Of a stretch of 64,000 bases of DNA, positions 10,183 to 18,477 are shown in pieces. The stretch is from the NCBI RefSeq assembly GCF_000202835.1, contig NC_015186.1, positions 620,001 to 684,000 on the forward strand, read 5' to 3'. Positions within the stretch are counted from its first letter, which is position 1, and each line of letters begins with the position of its first letter. The notes under the pieces were generated by a model. The model had not been told where the DNA came from. It did not search any database and saw nothing but the letters and a program-made list of their open reading frames with translations. Source of the stretch: Acidiphilium multivorum AIU301 (GTDB lineage: Bacteria > Pseudomonadota > Alphaproteobacteria > Acetobacterales > Acetobacteraceae). The translations under genes were made by a program, and so were the position numbers.

Positions 10183-10221
10183 TCTCCCGATAGAGCCGCC
10201 CTCCCGGCGGCGATCGGGAGA
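10183..10221 (+). promoter_or_regulatory. Nested hairpin covering the RBS of the sugar symporter
   Basis: Outer arms TCTCCCGAT (10183-10191) and ATCGGGAGA (10213-10221), 9 bp perfect; inner arms GCCGCC (10195-10200) and GGCGGC (10206-10211) around a CTCCC loop. The Shine-Dalgarno GGGAG of the next gene lies inside the right outer arm, six bases before its ATG. Folded, the RNA would hide the ribosome-binding site. It may also act as an eda terminator or processing signal, but no T-run follows. Confidence 0.5.
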
Positions 10222-10226
10222 AGGCC

Positions 10227-11570
10227 ATGAATTTCACGGTGATCGCCATCATCGCGGGTCTCGGCGGACTTCTGTTCGGCTATGACACCGGAGTGATCTC
10301 GGGTGCGTTGCTGTTCATCCGGCACGTCTTTCACCTCGGTCCGGCAATGCAGGGCGTGGTCGTCGCCATCGCTCTCGGCGCCGCGGCGGTAGGCGCTGCC
10401 GTCGCCGGCACCCTGTCCGACAAATTCGGCCGCCGCCCCGTCCTGCTGGTCACGGCGGCGGTCTTCGTCCTCGGCGCGTTGCTTTCCGCTGCAGCCTGGA
10501 GCGTGGCAATCCTGCTCGCCGGCCGCGTCCTTGTCGGCGGCGCCATTGGCGTCGCCTCGATGCTCACGCCGCTCTACCTTTCCGAGATGTCGCCGCGCGA
10601 CAAGCGCGGCGCGGTCGTGACGATCAACCAGGCCTACATCACCATCGGCATCGTGGTGTCCTACGGCGTCGGCTACCTGTTCTCCCATGGCGGCGATGGC
10701 TGGCGCTGGATGCTCGCGCTCGGCGCCCTACCGGGTGTCATCCTGTTCGCCGGCATGCTGGTCTTGCCCGAGAGCCCGCGCTGGCTGGCCGGCAAGGGCC
10801 ATCGTGAGGCTGCGCGCAAATCGCTCGCCTTCCTGCGCGGAGGGCACGATGTCGAGAGCGAACTGCGTGACCTCCGGCAGGATCTTGCCCGCGAAGGCCG
10901 CGCGACGGCCCCCTGGTCCGTCCTGCTGGAGCCGCGCGCCCGCATGCCGCTCATCGTCGGCATCGGCCTTGCGGTGTTCCAGCAGATCACTGGCATCAAC
11001 ACGGTCATTTATTTCGCGCCCACCATCTTCCAGAAGGCCGGCCTGTCCTCCGCTTCGGTCTCCATCCTCGCCACCGCCGGCGTCGGCCTCGTGAACGTGG
11101 TGATGACCTTCGTCGCCATGCGCCTGCTCGATTCCGCCGGCCGTCGCCGCCTGCTGCTGGTTGGCCTGTCGGGCATGCTGGTCACCCTGCTCGCCGTCGC
11201 CGGCGGCTTCATGGCCGGAATGCAGGGTGGCCTCGCCTGGGTCACGGTGATCTCGGTCGCCGCCTATGTCGCCTTCTTCGCCATCGGCCTCGGTCCGGTC
11301 TTCTGGCTGCTGATTGCCGAGATCTTCCCTCTCGCGGTGCGCGGCCGCGGCATGTCGCTCGCGACCATCGCCAACTGGGCGTTCAACATGCTGGTCTCGA
11401 TCACTTTTCTCGACCTCGTCCACGGTCTTGGCCGCGGCCCGACCTTCCTGATCTACGCGGCGATGACGTTGATTACCCTTGTCTTCACCTGGTTCCTGGT
11501 GCCCGAGACCAAGGGGCGCAGCCTCGAACAGATCGAGGCTGCGCTGGAAGGCGAGGGCCGCCTCGCCTGA
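10227..11570 (+). CDS. MFS sugar/H+ symporter (sugar porter family)
   Basis: Inner-membrane proton-coupled sugar importer, 447 aa, about 12 membrane segments. Sugar-porter signatures are present: GYDTGVISGAL in helix 1, DKFGRRP in loop 2-3, PESPRWL after helix 6, QQITGINTVIYF in helix 7 and PETKG near the C-terminus. This is the XylE/GalP/AraE group; the sugar (glucose, galactose, xylose or arabinose) cannot be assigned. It follows eda by 57 bases and probably feeds glucose into the adjoining Entner-Doudoroff genes. GGGAGAAGG before the ATG is part of a hairpin. Confidence 0.9.
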   Translation: MNFTVIAIIAGLGGLLFGYDTGVISGALLFIRHVFHLGPAMQGVVVAIALGAAAVGAAVAGTLSDKFGRRPVLLVTAAVFVLGALLSAAAWSVAILLAGRVLVGGAIGVASMLTPLYLSEMSPRDKRGAVVTINQAYITIGIVVSYGVGYLFSHGGDGWRWMLALGALPGVILFAGMLVLPESPRWLAGKGHREAARKSLAFLRGGHDVESELRDLRQDLAREGRATAPWSVLLEPRARMPLIVGIGLAVFQQITGINTVIYFAPTIFQKAGLSSASVSILATAGVGLVNVVMTFVAMRLLDSAGRRRLLLVGLSGMLVTLLAVAGGFMAGMQGGLAWVTVISVAAYVAFFAIGLGPVFWLLIAEIFPLAVRGRGMSLATIANWAFNMLVSITFLDLVHGLGRGPTFLIYAAMTLITLVFTWFLVPETKGRSLEQIEAALEGEGRLA

Positions 11571-11577
11571 GGCGGCG

Positions 11578-12852
11578 TCAGCCCGCGAAGAAGATCAGCG
11601 TCGTCAGCGCGAAGAGCGGCAGCAGCACTGCGGATGCTGCCAGCATATAACCGAAGAAGCCCGGCATCCGCACGCCCCGCCGAGCGGCGATCGCGCGGAT
11701 CATCAGGTTCGGCGCATTGCCGAGATAGGTCAGCCCGCCGAACAGCACCGAGCCGGCGGCGAAGCTCGTGAGCAGCGTCGCCGGCGGGGCGATCAGCTGC
11801 GCCGCGTTGCCGCCCGCCGCCTCGAAGAACATCAGATAGGTCGGCCCGCTATCGAGAAATGCCGAGGACAGGCCCGAGGCCCAGAACCACCCCGCCGCCG
11901 ATTGCGGCAGCCCCGCCGCCGTCACGGTGCGCAACACCGGCGGAATCGTCGCGAAGATCGCGAAGAACAGGATGGCGATCTCGCGCATCGGCGCCCAGGC
12001 GAACTGGTTGCGCGCGCGGATTGCCCGCGGCGTGACCCGCTCGGATGCCGCGACGAAGACGATTGCTGTCAGCGTGATCGCGATCTGCCCCGCCGGCAGC
12101 GATGCCGGCCCGATCGCGATCTCCGGTCCCGGCACGATGCCGGCCACCGTGAGCACCGCGATGAAGATGCCCAGCATCGCCAGATTGGCGCCGCCACGCA
12201 CCCTGATCCGCTCAGCCGGCCGCACCGGCTCACGCCGCGCCAGTCGCCAGTCGATGGCGAAGGTGAGGGCCAGCACAGGCAAGACCACCACCAGCATCGG
12301 CCCGGCAAGGTTGAACAACGGCCAGAAAAACGGCACCCCGCGCAAAAAGCCGATCAGCAGCGGCGGGTCACCGAGCGGAGTCAGCGCGCCCCCGGCATTG
12401 GCGACGACGAAAATGAACGCCAGCACCAGGTGCCGCACCTCGCGCCGCGCCGCGTTCGCCGACAGCAGCGGATGGATCAGCAGCAGCGAGGCCGCGATCG
12501 TGCCCATCGCCGAGGCGAGCAGCGTGCCCGCCGCCAGCAGCAGGAGGTTGCCGCCCGGCCGCCCCCACGGCCCGCCGGCGATCAGCACCCCGCCGCCCAG
12601 CGTGTAGAGCGCCATCAGCACCGCGATGAAGGGGAGGAAATCGACCAGCCCTGAATGCCACAGCTGTGTCAGCGCCGCCGCCGGCCCGGCGGCCTCGGCC
12701 CCGAACACGAGGCCGAGCGCCACCCAGAACAGGCTGATCCGCAGCATGTATCGGTGCCAGAGCCGTGGCGCCACGCCGGGCAGCAGCGCGAAACTCGCCA
12801 GCGTGCCGAAGAACGGAACGAGCGCGGCAAGTCCGGTCACATGCGGGTGCAT
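11578..12852 (-). CDS. NhaD-like sodium:proton antiporter / ion transporter-family membrane protein
   Basis: Polytopic inner-membrane protein, 424 aa, about 11-12 hydrophobic segments. ANAGGALTPLGDPPLLIGFLRG is the conserved core of the NhaD/ArsB-type ion transporter superfamily, with a second related half (TYLGNAPNLMIRAIA) near the C-terminus. Likely exports Na+ in exchange for H+, but citrate-type or other anion exchange is possible in this superfamily. It is convergent with the sugar symporter with only seven bases between the stops, and divergent from coxG. Confidence 0.75.
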   Translation of the reverse strand: MHPHVTGLAALVPFFGTLASFALLPGVAPRLWHRYMLRISLFWVALGLVFGAEAAGPAAALTQLWHSGLVDFLPFIAVLMALYTLGGGVLIAGGPWGRPGGNLLLLAAGTLLASAMGTIAASLLLIHPLLSANAARREVRHLVLAFIFVVANAGGALTPLGDPPLLIGFLRGVPFFWPLFNLAGPMLVVVLPVLALTFAIDWRLARREPVRPAERIRVRGGANLAMLGIFIAVLTVAGIVPGPEIAIGPASLPAGQIAITLTAIVFVAASERVTPRAIRARNQFAWAPMREIAILFFAIFATIPPVLRTVTAAGLPQSAAGWFWASGLSSAFLDSGPTYLMFFEAAGGNAAQLIAPPATLLTSFAAGSVLFGGLTYLGNAPNLMIRAIAARRGVRMPGFFGYMLAASAVLLPLFALTTLIFFAG

Positions 12853-12964
12853 CGTGCGCCGCCTTTCAAGATGTCATCGGACAGGGCAGGGCGGATTTGC
12901 GCGCGCGGCGGCCTCAAACTAAAGATGCGGTAACGGAACACGGTCACGAAGGAGAGCACGCCCC

Positions 12965-13600
12965 ATGGAAATGTCGGGAGAACGGCTGATTGCTGCGCCG
13001 CGCGAGGCGGTCTGGGCCGCGCTGAACGACCCCGAAGTCCTCAAGGCGTGCATACAGGGCTGCGAATCCATTGAAAAGCTCTCCGATACCGAGATGACCG
13101 CGACCGTTGCCGCCAAGATCGGCCCGATTTCCGCGCGGTTCAATGGCAAGGTGACACTCGCCGATCTCGACCCGCCGAACGCCTACACGATTTCCGGTGA
13201 AGGGCAGGGCGGTGTCGCCGGCTTCGCCAAGGGTGGGGCGAAGGTGCAGCTCGCCGATGCCGAGGGCGGCACGAAACTGACCTATCAGGTCTCGGCGCAG
13301 ATCGGCGGCAAGATGGCCCAGCTCGGCGCCCGCCTGATCGATTCGGTGGCGAAATCCTACGCCGAATCCTTCTTCACGAAATTTTCCGAACGGCTCGCGC
13401 CCGCGCCCGAAGCCGCACCCGCGCCGACCCCCACCAAGGAGACGACCAGCATGGCCGAACACGCACATGACCACGCCCATCCCGCCCATGGCGAGGACCG
13501 CAGCAACCCGGTCATCGCCGGGCTGCCCCTCGGAATCTGGGTTCCCATCATCATTTCCGCCGTTGTCGTGGCGCTGGTCATTTCTAAATTCCTTGGATGA
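12965..13600 (+). CDS. coxG: CoxG: SRPBCC-domain protein with C-terminal membrane anchor
   Basis: Carbon monoxide dehydrogenase subunit G family, 211 aa. Residues 1-145 form the SRPBCC fold (start MEMSGERLIAAPREAVW, then the characteristic ADLDPPNAYTISGEGQGG). A Pro/Ala linker and a His-rich patch (HAHDHAHPAHGE) lead to one hydrophobic C-terminal helix. In Oligotropha CoxG is proposed to recruit CO dehydrogenase to the membrane. GGAG precedes the ATG at about the right distance, and the stop overlaps the next start (ATGA). No CO dehydrogenase structural genes (coxMSL) are in the window, so the client enzyme is unknown. Confidence 0.88.
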   Translation: MEMSGERLIAAPREAVWAALNDPEVLKACIQGCESIEKLSDTEMTATVAAKIGPISARFNGKVTLADLDPPNAYTISGEGQGGVAGFAKGGAKVQLADAEGGTKLTYQVSAQIGGKMAQLGARLIDSVAKSYAESFFTKFSERLAPAPEAAPAPTPTKETTSMAEHAHDHAHPAHGEDRSNPVIAGLPLGIWVPIIISAVVVALVISKFLG

Positions 13601-14499
13601 CCGAAACCTCCCTCCCGCGCACCGTCGCCGAAACCGCCGAACTGCTCGCCCGCGGCAACTATGTTGCCGACCGGGCACTGGCGACCAGCGTCCATCTCGC
13701 CCTCGCCATGGGCCGCCCGCTCTTCCTCGAGGGCGAGCCCGGCACCGGCAAGACCGAGATCGCCAAGGTGCTGGCCGAGCAGCTCGGCCGGCGCCTCGTG
13801 CGCCTGCAATGCTATGACGGGCTCGATCTCGCCGCCGCTGCCTACGAGTGGGACCACGCCCGCCAGCTGATGGAAATCCGCCTTGCCGAATCCGGCGGTG
13901 CCAGCCGCGCCTCCCTTCGCGAGACGCTCTATTCCGCCGAATTCCTGCTCCGCCGCCCGCTGCTCTCGGCGATCGATCCGGGCCTGCCGCCCGCCGTCCT
14001 TCTGATCGACGAGCTCGACCGCGCGGACGAGCCCTTCGAGGCATTCCTCCTCGAATTGCTGGGCGATTTCCAGATCACCATCCCCGAACTCGGCACCATC
14101 GCCGCCTCCACCCGGCCCGTCGTCGTCATCACCTCCAACCGCACCCGCGAGGTGCACGACGCGATCCGCCGCCGCTGCCTCTACCAGTGGGTGGACTACC
14201 CCGATGCCGTCCGCGAGCGCGCCATCCTCGCCGCCCGCGCGCCCGGCGTGCCGGCGAAGCTCTCCGCCCAGGTGGTCGAATTCGTGCAGCGCATCCGCAC
14301 CACCGACATCTTCAAGCTCCCCGGCGTCGCCGAAACGATCGACTGGGCCTCCGCCCTCGCCGCGCTGGACGAGGTCGAGCTCGCCCCCGCCGCGGTCGAG
14401 GACACGCTCGGCGCCCTGCTGAAATACCAGGACGACATCGCCAAAATCCGTGGCGAGACCGCCGCCCGCCTGACCGGGGAGGCGATCCAGGCGGCATGA
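13597..14499 (+). CDS. coxD: CoxD / MoxR-type AAA+ ATPase
   Basis: AAA+ ATPase of the MoxR group, 300 aa. Walker A GEPGTGKTE is near residues 45-55, Walker B LLIDELDRAD near 133-142, and sensor 1 with TSNRTREVHDA near 180-190. In Oligotropha CoxD works with the VWA protein CoxE to build the [CuSMoO2] centre of CO dehydrogenase. It overlaps coxG by four bases and the next gene by four bases, so the three are one transcription and translation unit. Its partner CoxE is here cut short and fused to an unrelated protein. Confidence 0.9.
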   Translation: MTETSLPRTVAETAELLARGNYVADRALATSVHLALAMGRPLFLEGEPGTGKTEIAKVLAEQLGRRLVRLQCYDGLDLAAAAYEWDHARQLMEIRLAESGGASRASLRETLYSAEFLLRRPLLSAIDPGLPPAVLLIDELDRADEPFEAFLLELLGDFQITIPELGTIAASTRPVVVITSNRTREVHDAIRRRCLYQWVDYPDAVRERAILAARAPGVPAKLSAQVVEFVQRIRTTDIFKLPGVAETIDWASALAALDEVELAPAAVEDTLGALLKYQDDIAKIRGETAARLTGEAIQAA

Positions 14500-16481
14500 G
14501 CGCCTCCGATACGGGACGGCTCGCGCCGAATGTGATGCATTTCGCGCGCCTGCTCCGGCGCGCCGGCCTGCCTGTCGGCCCCGGCGAGGTCATCGCCGCC
14601 GCCGAGGCGCTCACCCATGTCGACATCACCGACCGGCGGGTGATGCGAGCGGCGCTACAGGCGGTGATGCTGCGCCGGCACGAGCACGCGCTGCTGTTCG
14701 ACCAGGCCTTCTCGGTCTTCTGGCGCAACCCCGACGCCGCCAAATTCGCCCAGATGCTGGCGGCGATGGATGGGCGCGCCCCGCGCGAGGAAAAGGCCGC
14801 CGCCGGCGCCCGCCGCCTTGCCGAGGCGATGCAGGCGGCCAAGTCGCGCGAGCAGGAACCCCGCCCCGACGAACGCCGCGAGATCGACGCGCTGCTCTCC
14901 GCCTCTGGCCAGGAACGCCTCGAATCCCTCGATTTCGAGGCGATGAGCGCCGAGGAGATCGCCGCCGCCTACCCGGTCGACGACAATGCCGGCAAGCGGA
15001 TCGGCTATTTCATCTGGCGCCCCTACCGCCCCGGCACGGCGGTGCTGTCGCGGGCGATGCCGATCCTCGGCGGGCTGCTCGCCCTGGCGCTGCTCACCGT
15101 CGCCGGCTTCCTCGCCGTCGTCCGCAGCCGCTCGCTCCGGCTACAGGCGAGCGAGGTGCGGATCCATCACCTCGCGTTTCACGATCCGCTGACGGGCCTG
15201 CCCAATCGCACCTTCTTCAACGAGAGCGCCGATGCCGCCCTCGCCGCGCTGTCTGGGACCTCGATCGCGCTGCTCTTTCTCGATCTCGACCGCTTCAAGC
15301 AGGTGAACGACACGCTGGGCCATCCCGCCGGCGACACGCTGATCCGCGAATTTGGCGCGCGCCTCCGCGCCCTGGTCCGCGAGGAGGACATGGTCGCCCG
15401 CGTCGGCGGCGACGAATTCACCGTCATGCTCGCTGGCGTTGCCGGGCGCGAGGATGTGGAGAAGCTCTGCGCGCGCATCGTCGAGTCCGTCCGCGTCCCC
15501 TTCGATCTTGATGGCAACCGTGTGTTCGTCGGGCTGAGCATCGGCGTCGCTCTCGCACCGGATCATGGCACGGACCGTATTGACCTGCTCCGCAAGGCCG
15601 ACATCGCCCTCTACAGTGCCAAATCCACCGGGCGCGGCCGCTTTGCGTTCTTTGACCCGGTCATGGACGACGCGCTCCGCCTTCGCCGCGAAATCGAGGC
15701 CGACCTGCGCGCTGCCCTGCAGGAAAGCGGCGAGATCGTGCCGTATTACCAGCCCATTCACGCCGCCGCCGGCCATACCATTACCGGGTTCGAGGCGCTG
15801 CTGCGCTGGCGCCACCCCGCGCTCGGCTGGATCTCGCCCGACCTGTTCATCCCCATCGCCGAGGAAGCCGGCCTGATCGAGATGATGGGCGAGCGCGTGC
15901 TCCGCGAGGCCTGCACTGCCGCGGTCAACTGGCCGAACCGCACCATCGCGGTGAACGCCTCCGGCCCCGAACTCGCCAATCCCGGCTATGCCGAGCGGGT
16001 CGCCGCCATCCTGCGCGTCACCGGCCTGCCGCCGCAGCGCCTCGAGATCGAGATCACCGAAACCGCCGCCAACGGCCAGATCGGCACCGCAGCCGAGAAC
16101 CTCGCATCGCTCCGGGCAATGGGGGTCCGCATCGCCATCGACGACTTCGGCACCGGTTTCTCTTCGCTTGCCCGCCTCCAGCAGCTCCGGGTCGACCGCG
16201 TCAAGATCGACCGCAGCTTTATCCACGGCTTCGGCGACCAGGACAGCGACGAGGTCATTGTCCGGGCGATCATCGAGCTCGCCCACGCCCGGGGGCTGCG
16301 CGTCACCGCCGAGGGCGTCGAGACACTGGAACAGCGCGAGGGCCTCGCGCGGATCGGCTGCGACGATCTCCAGGGCTTCATCTTCTCGAAGGCGCGGCCT
16401 GCCCCCGAAATCGACAGACTCGTCGAGGCCGACGACGCGCCTGCGAACGATATGCCCGCACCGCAGGGCCGTACCGCCTGA
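14496..16481 (+). CDS. Chimeric protein: truncated CoxE N-terminus fused to membrane-anchored GGDEF-EAL
   Basis: 661 aa. Residues 1 to about 158 read as the CoxE N-terminal region (HFARLLRRAGLPVGPGEV, LESLDFEAMSAEEIAAA). At about 158-160 (near base 14970) this stops and becomes the end of a periplasmic sensor domain (DNAGKRIGYFIW), one membrane helix at 188-209, GGDEF at 224-385 and EAL at 395-640. Catalytic features look whole: GGDEF 304-308, the inhibitory I-site REED at 295-298, EAL at 433-435, DDFGTG at 549-554, Lys570 and Glu607. The CoxE VWA domain is absent, as are the sensor domain's first membrane helix and most of its body. It overlaps coxD by ATGA. Probably the product of a deletion joining two genes, though a misassembly would look the same. 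Whether it makes or degrades c-di-GMP in the cell is unknown. Confidence 0.85.
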   Translation: MSASDTGRLAPNVMHFARLLRRAGLPVGPGEVIAAAEALTHVDITDRRVMRAALQAVMLRRHEHALLFDQAFSVFWRNPDAAKFAQMLAAMDGRAPREEKAAAGARRLAEAMQAAKSREQEPRPDERREIDALLSASGQERLESLDFEAMSAEEIAAAYPVDDNAGKRIGYFIWRPYRPGTAVLSRAMPILGGLLALALLTVAGFLAVVRSRSLRLQASEVRIHHLAFHDPLTGLPNRTFFNESADAALAALSGTSIALLFLDLDRFKQVNDTLGHPAGDTLIREFGARLRALVREEDMVARVGGDEFTVMLAGVAGREDVEKLCARIVESVRVPFDLDGNRVFVGLSIGVALAPDHGTDRIDLLRKADIALYSAKSTGRGRFAFFDPVMDDALRLRREIEADLRAALQESGEIVPYYQPIHAAAGHTITGFEALLRWRHPALGWISPDLFIPIAEEAGLIEMMGERVLREACTAAVNWPNRTIAVNASGPELANPGYAERVAAILRVTGLPPQRLEIEITETAANGQIGTAAENLASLRAMGVRIAIDDFGTGFSSLARLQQLRVDRVKIDRSFIHGFGDQDSDEVIVRAIIELAHARGLRVTAEGVETLEQREGLARIGCDDLQGFIFSKARPAPEIDRLVEADDAPANDMPAPQGRTA

Positions 16482-16976
16482 TGTCAAGCGGCACTTCGCG
16501 ACACGCGCGGAAGGTTGCCTGTCTGCTCCTCTGTCAACTGCCACCCATATGCAGAATTTCCGACACTGCCTGATCGGTTTGAGAAAGTGATCGCGCGCAG
16601 CCTTGCGACTGTCCGGACGATCCTGCGGATGACCTGATCGACTTCCGCTGACCAAAATATGCCCGCCAAATCTTCGTAATCGTCGCCATCACCACATCCC
16701 GGCTCCGCCCCCATATCGTCCATGGGGGCGATTGTGGATCCAGCGTCCCCAAGAGCCCGATGCGTTGCCGATCCCCCAAACAACCTGGCCCTTATTCCAT
16801 GCCGAAAGACCGTCTGATCCCGGTTGGAAGGCGATCGTACGAACGGTTGAACGTGCCGCCCCGCCCTGTCCTTTCTCCCGACTCTCTGCTTGATCCAGCG
16901 CAACGCCCGGCACATGCGGTCTGCCTAGCCTCCACACACGCAATAAGCGGCAACCTTCTTGGCGTGGAGCAAGACA
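16482..16976. other. Intergenic region without a supported gene
   Basis: About 495 bases. Several frames stay open on both strands, but none has an RBS, a plausible composition or recognisable similarity. The only clear structure is a 9-bp perfect hairpin at 16706-16730. It separates the chimeric cyclase gene from the small secreted protein gene and could hold leftovers of the rearrangement that made the chimera; nothing recognisable as a transposase was seen. Confidence 0.5.
16706..16730. repeat. Perfect hairpin, 9-bp arms
   Basis: CGCCCCCAT / ATGGGGGCG with a 7-base loop ATCGTCC. No T-run on either side, so not a standard terminator for either strand. Role unknown. Confidence 0.5.
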
Positions 16977-17306
16977 ATGGCCTTACGTATCGACTCATCG
17001 GAAATCATGTCCCGCCGGCGCGTCGTCGCCGGCGCCGCCGGGCTGGCTGGCCTGGCTGCCGGCCTGGTTGCCCTCAGCCGCACGGCCCGGGCGCAGGACC
17101 AGGATCAGGACCGGCTGCGCGATCAGGACAAACTGCAGGATCCCGATCAGGACCGCGATCTCGACCGTGACCGCGACCGCGACATGACGCACGACCAGAT
17201 CGGCGTTGGCCGAGGCCCCGCAGCGGGCGGCCACGGGTCGGGAAGCGGCGCGGGCGGCGGCGGCGGTGCCGGCGGTGGTGGCGCTGGTGGGGGCGGAGGC
17301 CGATAG
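16977..17306 (+). CDS. Small exported low-complexity protein (Asp/Gln/Arg repeats, Gly tail)
   Basis: 109 aa, not recognised as a known family. Near the N-terminus SRRRVVAGAAGLAG followed by a hydrophobic stretch and an ARA-QD cleavage site looks like a Tat-type or Sec signal peptide. The mature part begins with about 30 residues built from DQD, DRD, RDQDK and similar units, followed by a tail that is almost only Gly, Ala and Ser and ends in Gly-Arg. ATG 16977 has GGAG about 9 bases upstream; starting at the later ATG (SRRR immediately after Met) is also possible. A real terminator lies 130 bases downstream. Function unknown; highly charged soluble periplasmic protein expected. Confidence 0.6.
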   Translation: MALRIDSSEIMSRRRVVAGAAGLAGLAAGLVALSRTARAQDQDQDRLRDQDKLQDPDQDRDLDRDRDRDMTHDQIGVGRGPAAGGHGSGSGAGGGGGAGGGGAGGGGGR

Positions 17307-17703
17307 GCCTGCGCAACGTCTGTCCGGGAGGACATGCGGTCTCCACTGGCGGCAGAGCCGGGCGGCGGCATGATGAACTCGCGCGAGACTACCGCGTTTT
17401 CTGCAAGCCAAGCCCACTCGCGACAACTGTGTGTGCCCCGGAGCGATCCGGGGCCTTCTTTCCGCCCGCCGGAGCGAACCCGGTATTGGCTCAATCGGAA
17501 GCTGTCGCCGTTCATCTCAAGGAGAGGACGTGATGGGCCAGTCGGTAGAGTTGCGCGCCTCCATCAGTTGATGCACCAGACCGGCTACGGTCACGAACCC
17601 CGCCGGGAGGCCGCTTGCCTGCGCGGTCTCTCGGCCTGGTTCAACGCGCCACCGCTAGCCTGGTGTTGTCATCAGGATCGACAGCTTCACACCCTCAGCG
17701 GAG
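17307..17703. other. Intergenic region with one terminator
   Basis: About 397 bases between the low-complexity protein gene and the 3' end of the DJ-1/PfpI gene, which points toward it. Apart from the terminator at 17436-17463, I see no gene, RNA gene or repeat. Confidence 0.5.
17436..17463 (+). terminator. Rho-independent terminator
   Basis: Stem CCCCGGA / TCCGGGG, loop GCGA, followed by CCTTCTTTCC. A classic GNRA-type tetraloop terminator with a moderately T-rich tail. It serves the + strand unit ending with the low-complexity protein gene. Confidence 0.7.
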
Positions 17704-18399
17704 TCAATGTTGCGTGGCGAGGCGGGATGCTGCTTCGCGGGTTTGGGCCTCGCGGGTCGCAGCCAGCCGAGCGAGACCCTGCCGGCAGGCCGCGAGGATG
17801 TCAGGCGGCGCGTGTTCCGGGCGCCCAGCCTCGAAGGGTGGGGCGGGAGCGTATTCGAAGCCCAGCTGGAGGGTTTGCGCCACCTGCGGACCGGCAATCT
17901 CGGCGAGGACCACGAGCGCGAAATCAATTCCCGCGGTCACACCGCCGCCGGTGATGACGTTGCCATCGCGCACCACGCGGCCGTCATCCGGAATTGCGCC
18001 GAACGGCTTCAGCAGGTCTCGCCACGCCCAGTGGCACGCGGCGCGCCGCCCCCGCAACAGCCCGGCGGCGCCGAGGATCAGCGAACCGGTGCAGACCGAG
18101 GTGATGTAGCGTGCATCGGCGGCAAGTCGGCGGAGTTCGGAGATAAAGCCGTCGTCCAGCGCCGCGTCGAGCGCGTTTGTGCCGCCCGGCACGCAGAGAA
18201 GGTCACAGCCGGGAACGTCCGCAAGGCGGGCGGTGCGGGCGAAGACGAGGCCGTCGCTCGGCACATCGCCGCCATCGCGACTGGCGACGATGACCTCGCA
18301 TCCCGGCGCGCGGATGAAGAACTGGTGCGGACCCGTGAAATCGAGCTGGGTCATGCCCGGATAGACGGCGAAGAGGATACGAAATGGCGGTGGGGACAT
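17704..18399 (-). CDS. DJ-1/PfpI family protein (isonitrile hydratase-like)
   Basis: 231 aa, class I glutamine amidotransferase-like fold. The nucleophile elbow SVCTGSLILG puts Cys103 at the active site, and Asp20 in LDFTGP matches the Asp/Cys pair of Pseudomonas isonitrile hydratase. The family match is clear, the substrate is not. The start at 18399 is chosen because GGAG precedes it and the protein then begins MSPPPFRILF; an upstream in-frame ATG would overlap the divergent gene's promoter. It is divergent from a GlxA-type regulator with the same fold, which may control it. Confidence 0.82.
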   Translation of the reverse strand: MSPPPFRILFAVYPGMTQLDFTGPHQFFIRAPGCEVIVASRDGGDVPSDGLVFARTARLADVPGCDLLCVPGGTNALDAALDDGFISELRRLAADARYITSVCTGSLILGAAGLLRGRRAACHWAWRDLLKPFGAIPDDGRVVRDGNVITGGGVTAGIDFALVVLAEIAGPQVAQTLQLGFEYAPAPPFEAGRPEHAPPDILAACRQGLARLAATREAQTREAASRLATQH

Positions 18400-18477
18400 G
18401 GGGTATCTCCGATGATGCGACCGAGTGTCCCATGACGGCACGATTGACGAAATGACCATGATCCCTCATTTCAGGCC

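Noticed and set aside
16484-16915. Possible transposase remnant or small gene downstream of the chimeric gene
   Set aside because: No transposase motif, no RBS, and several overlapping frames of equal quality on both strands.
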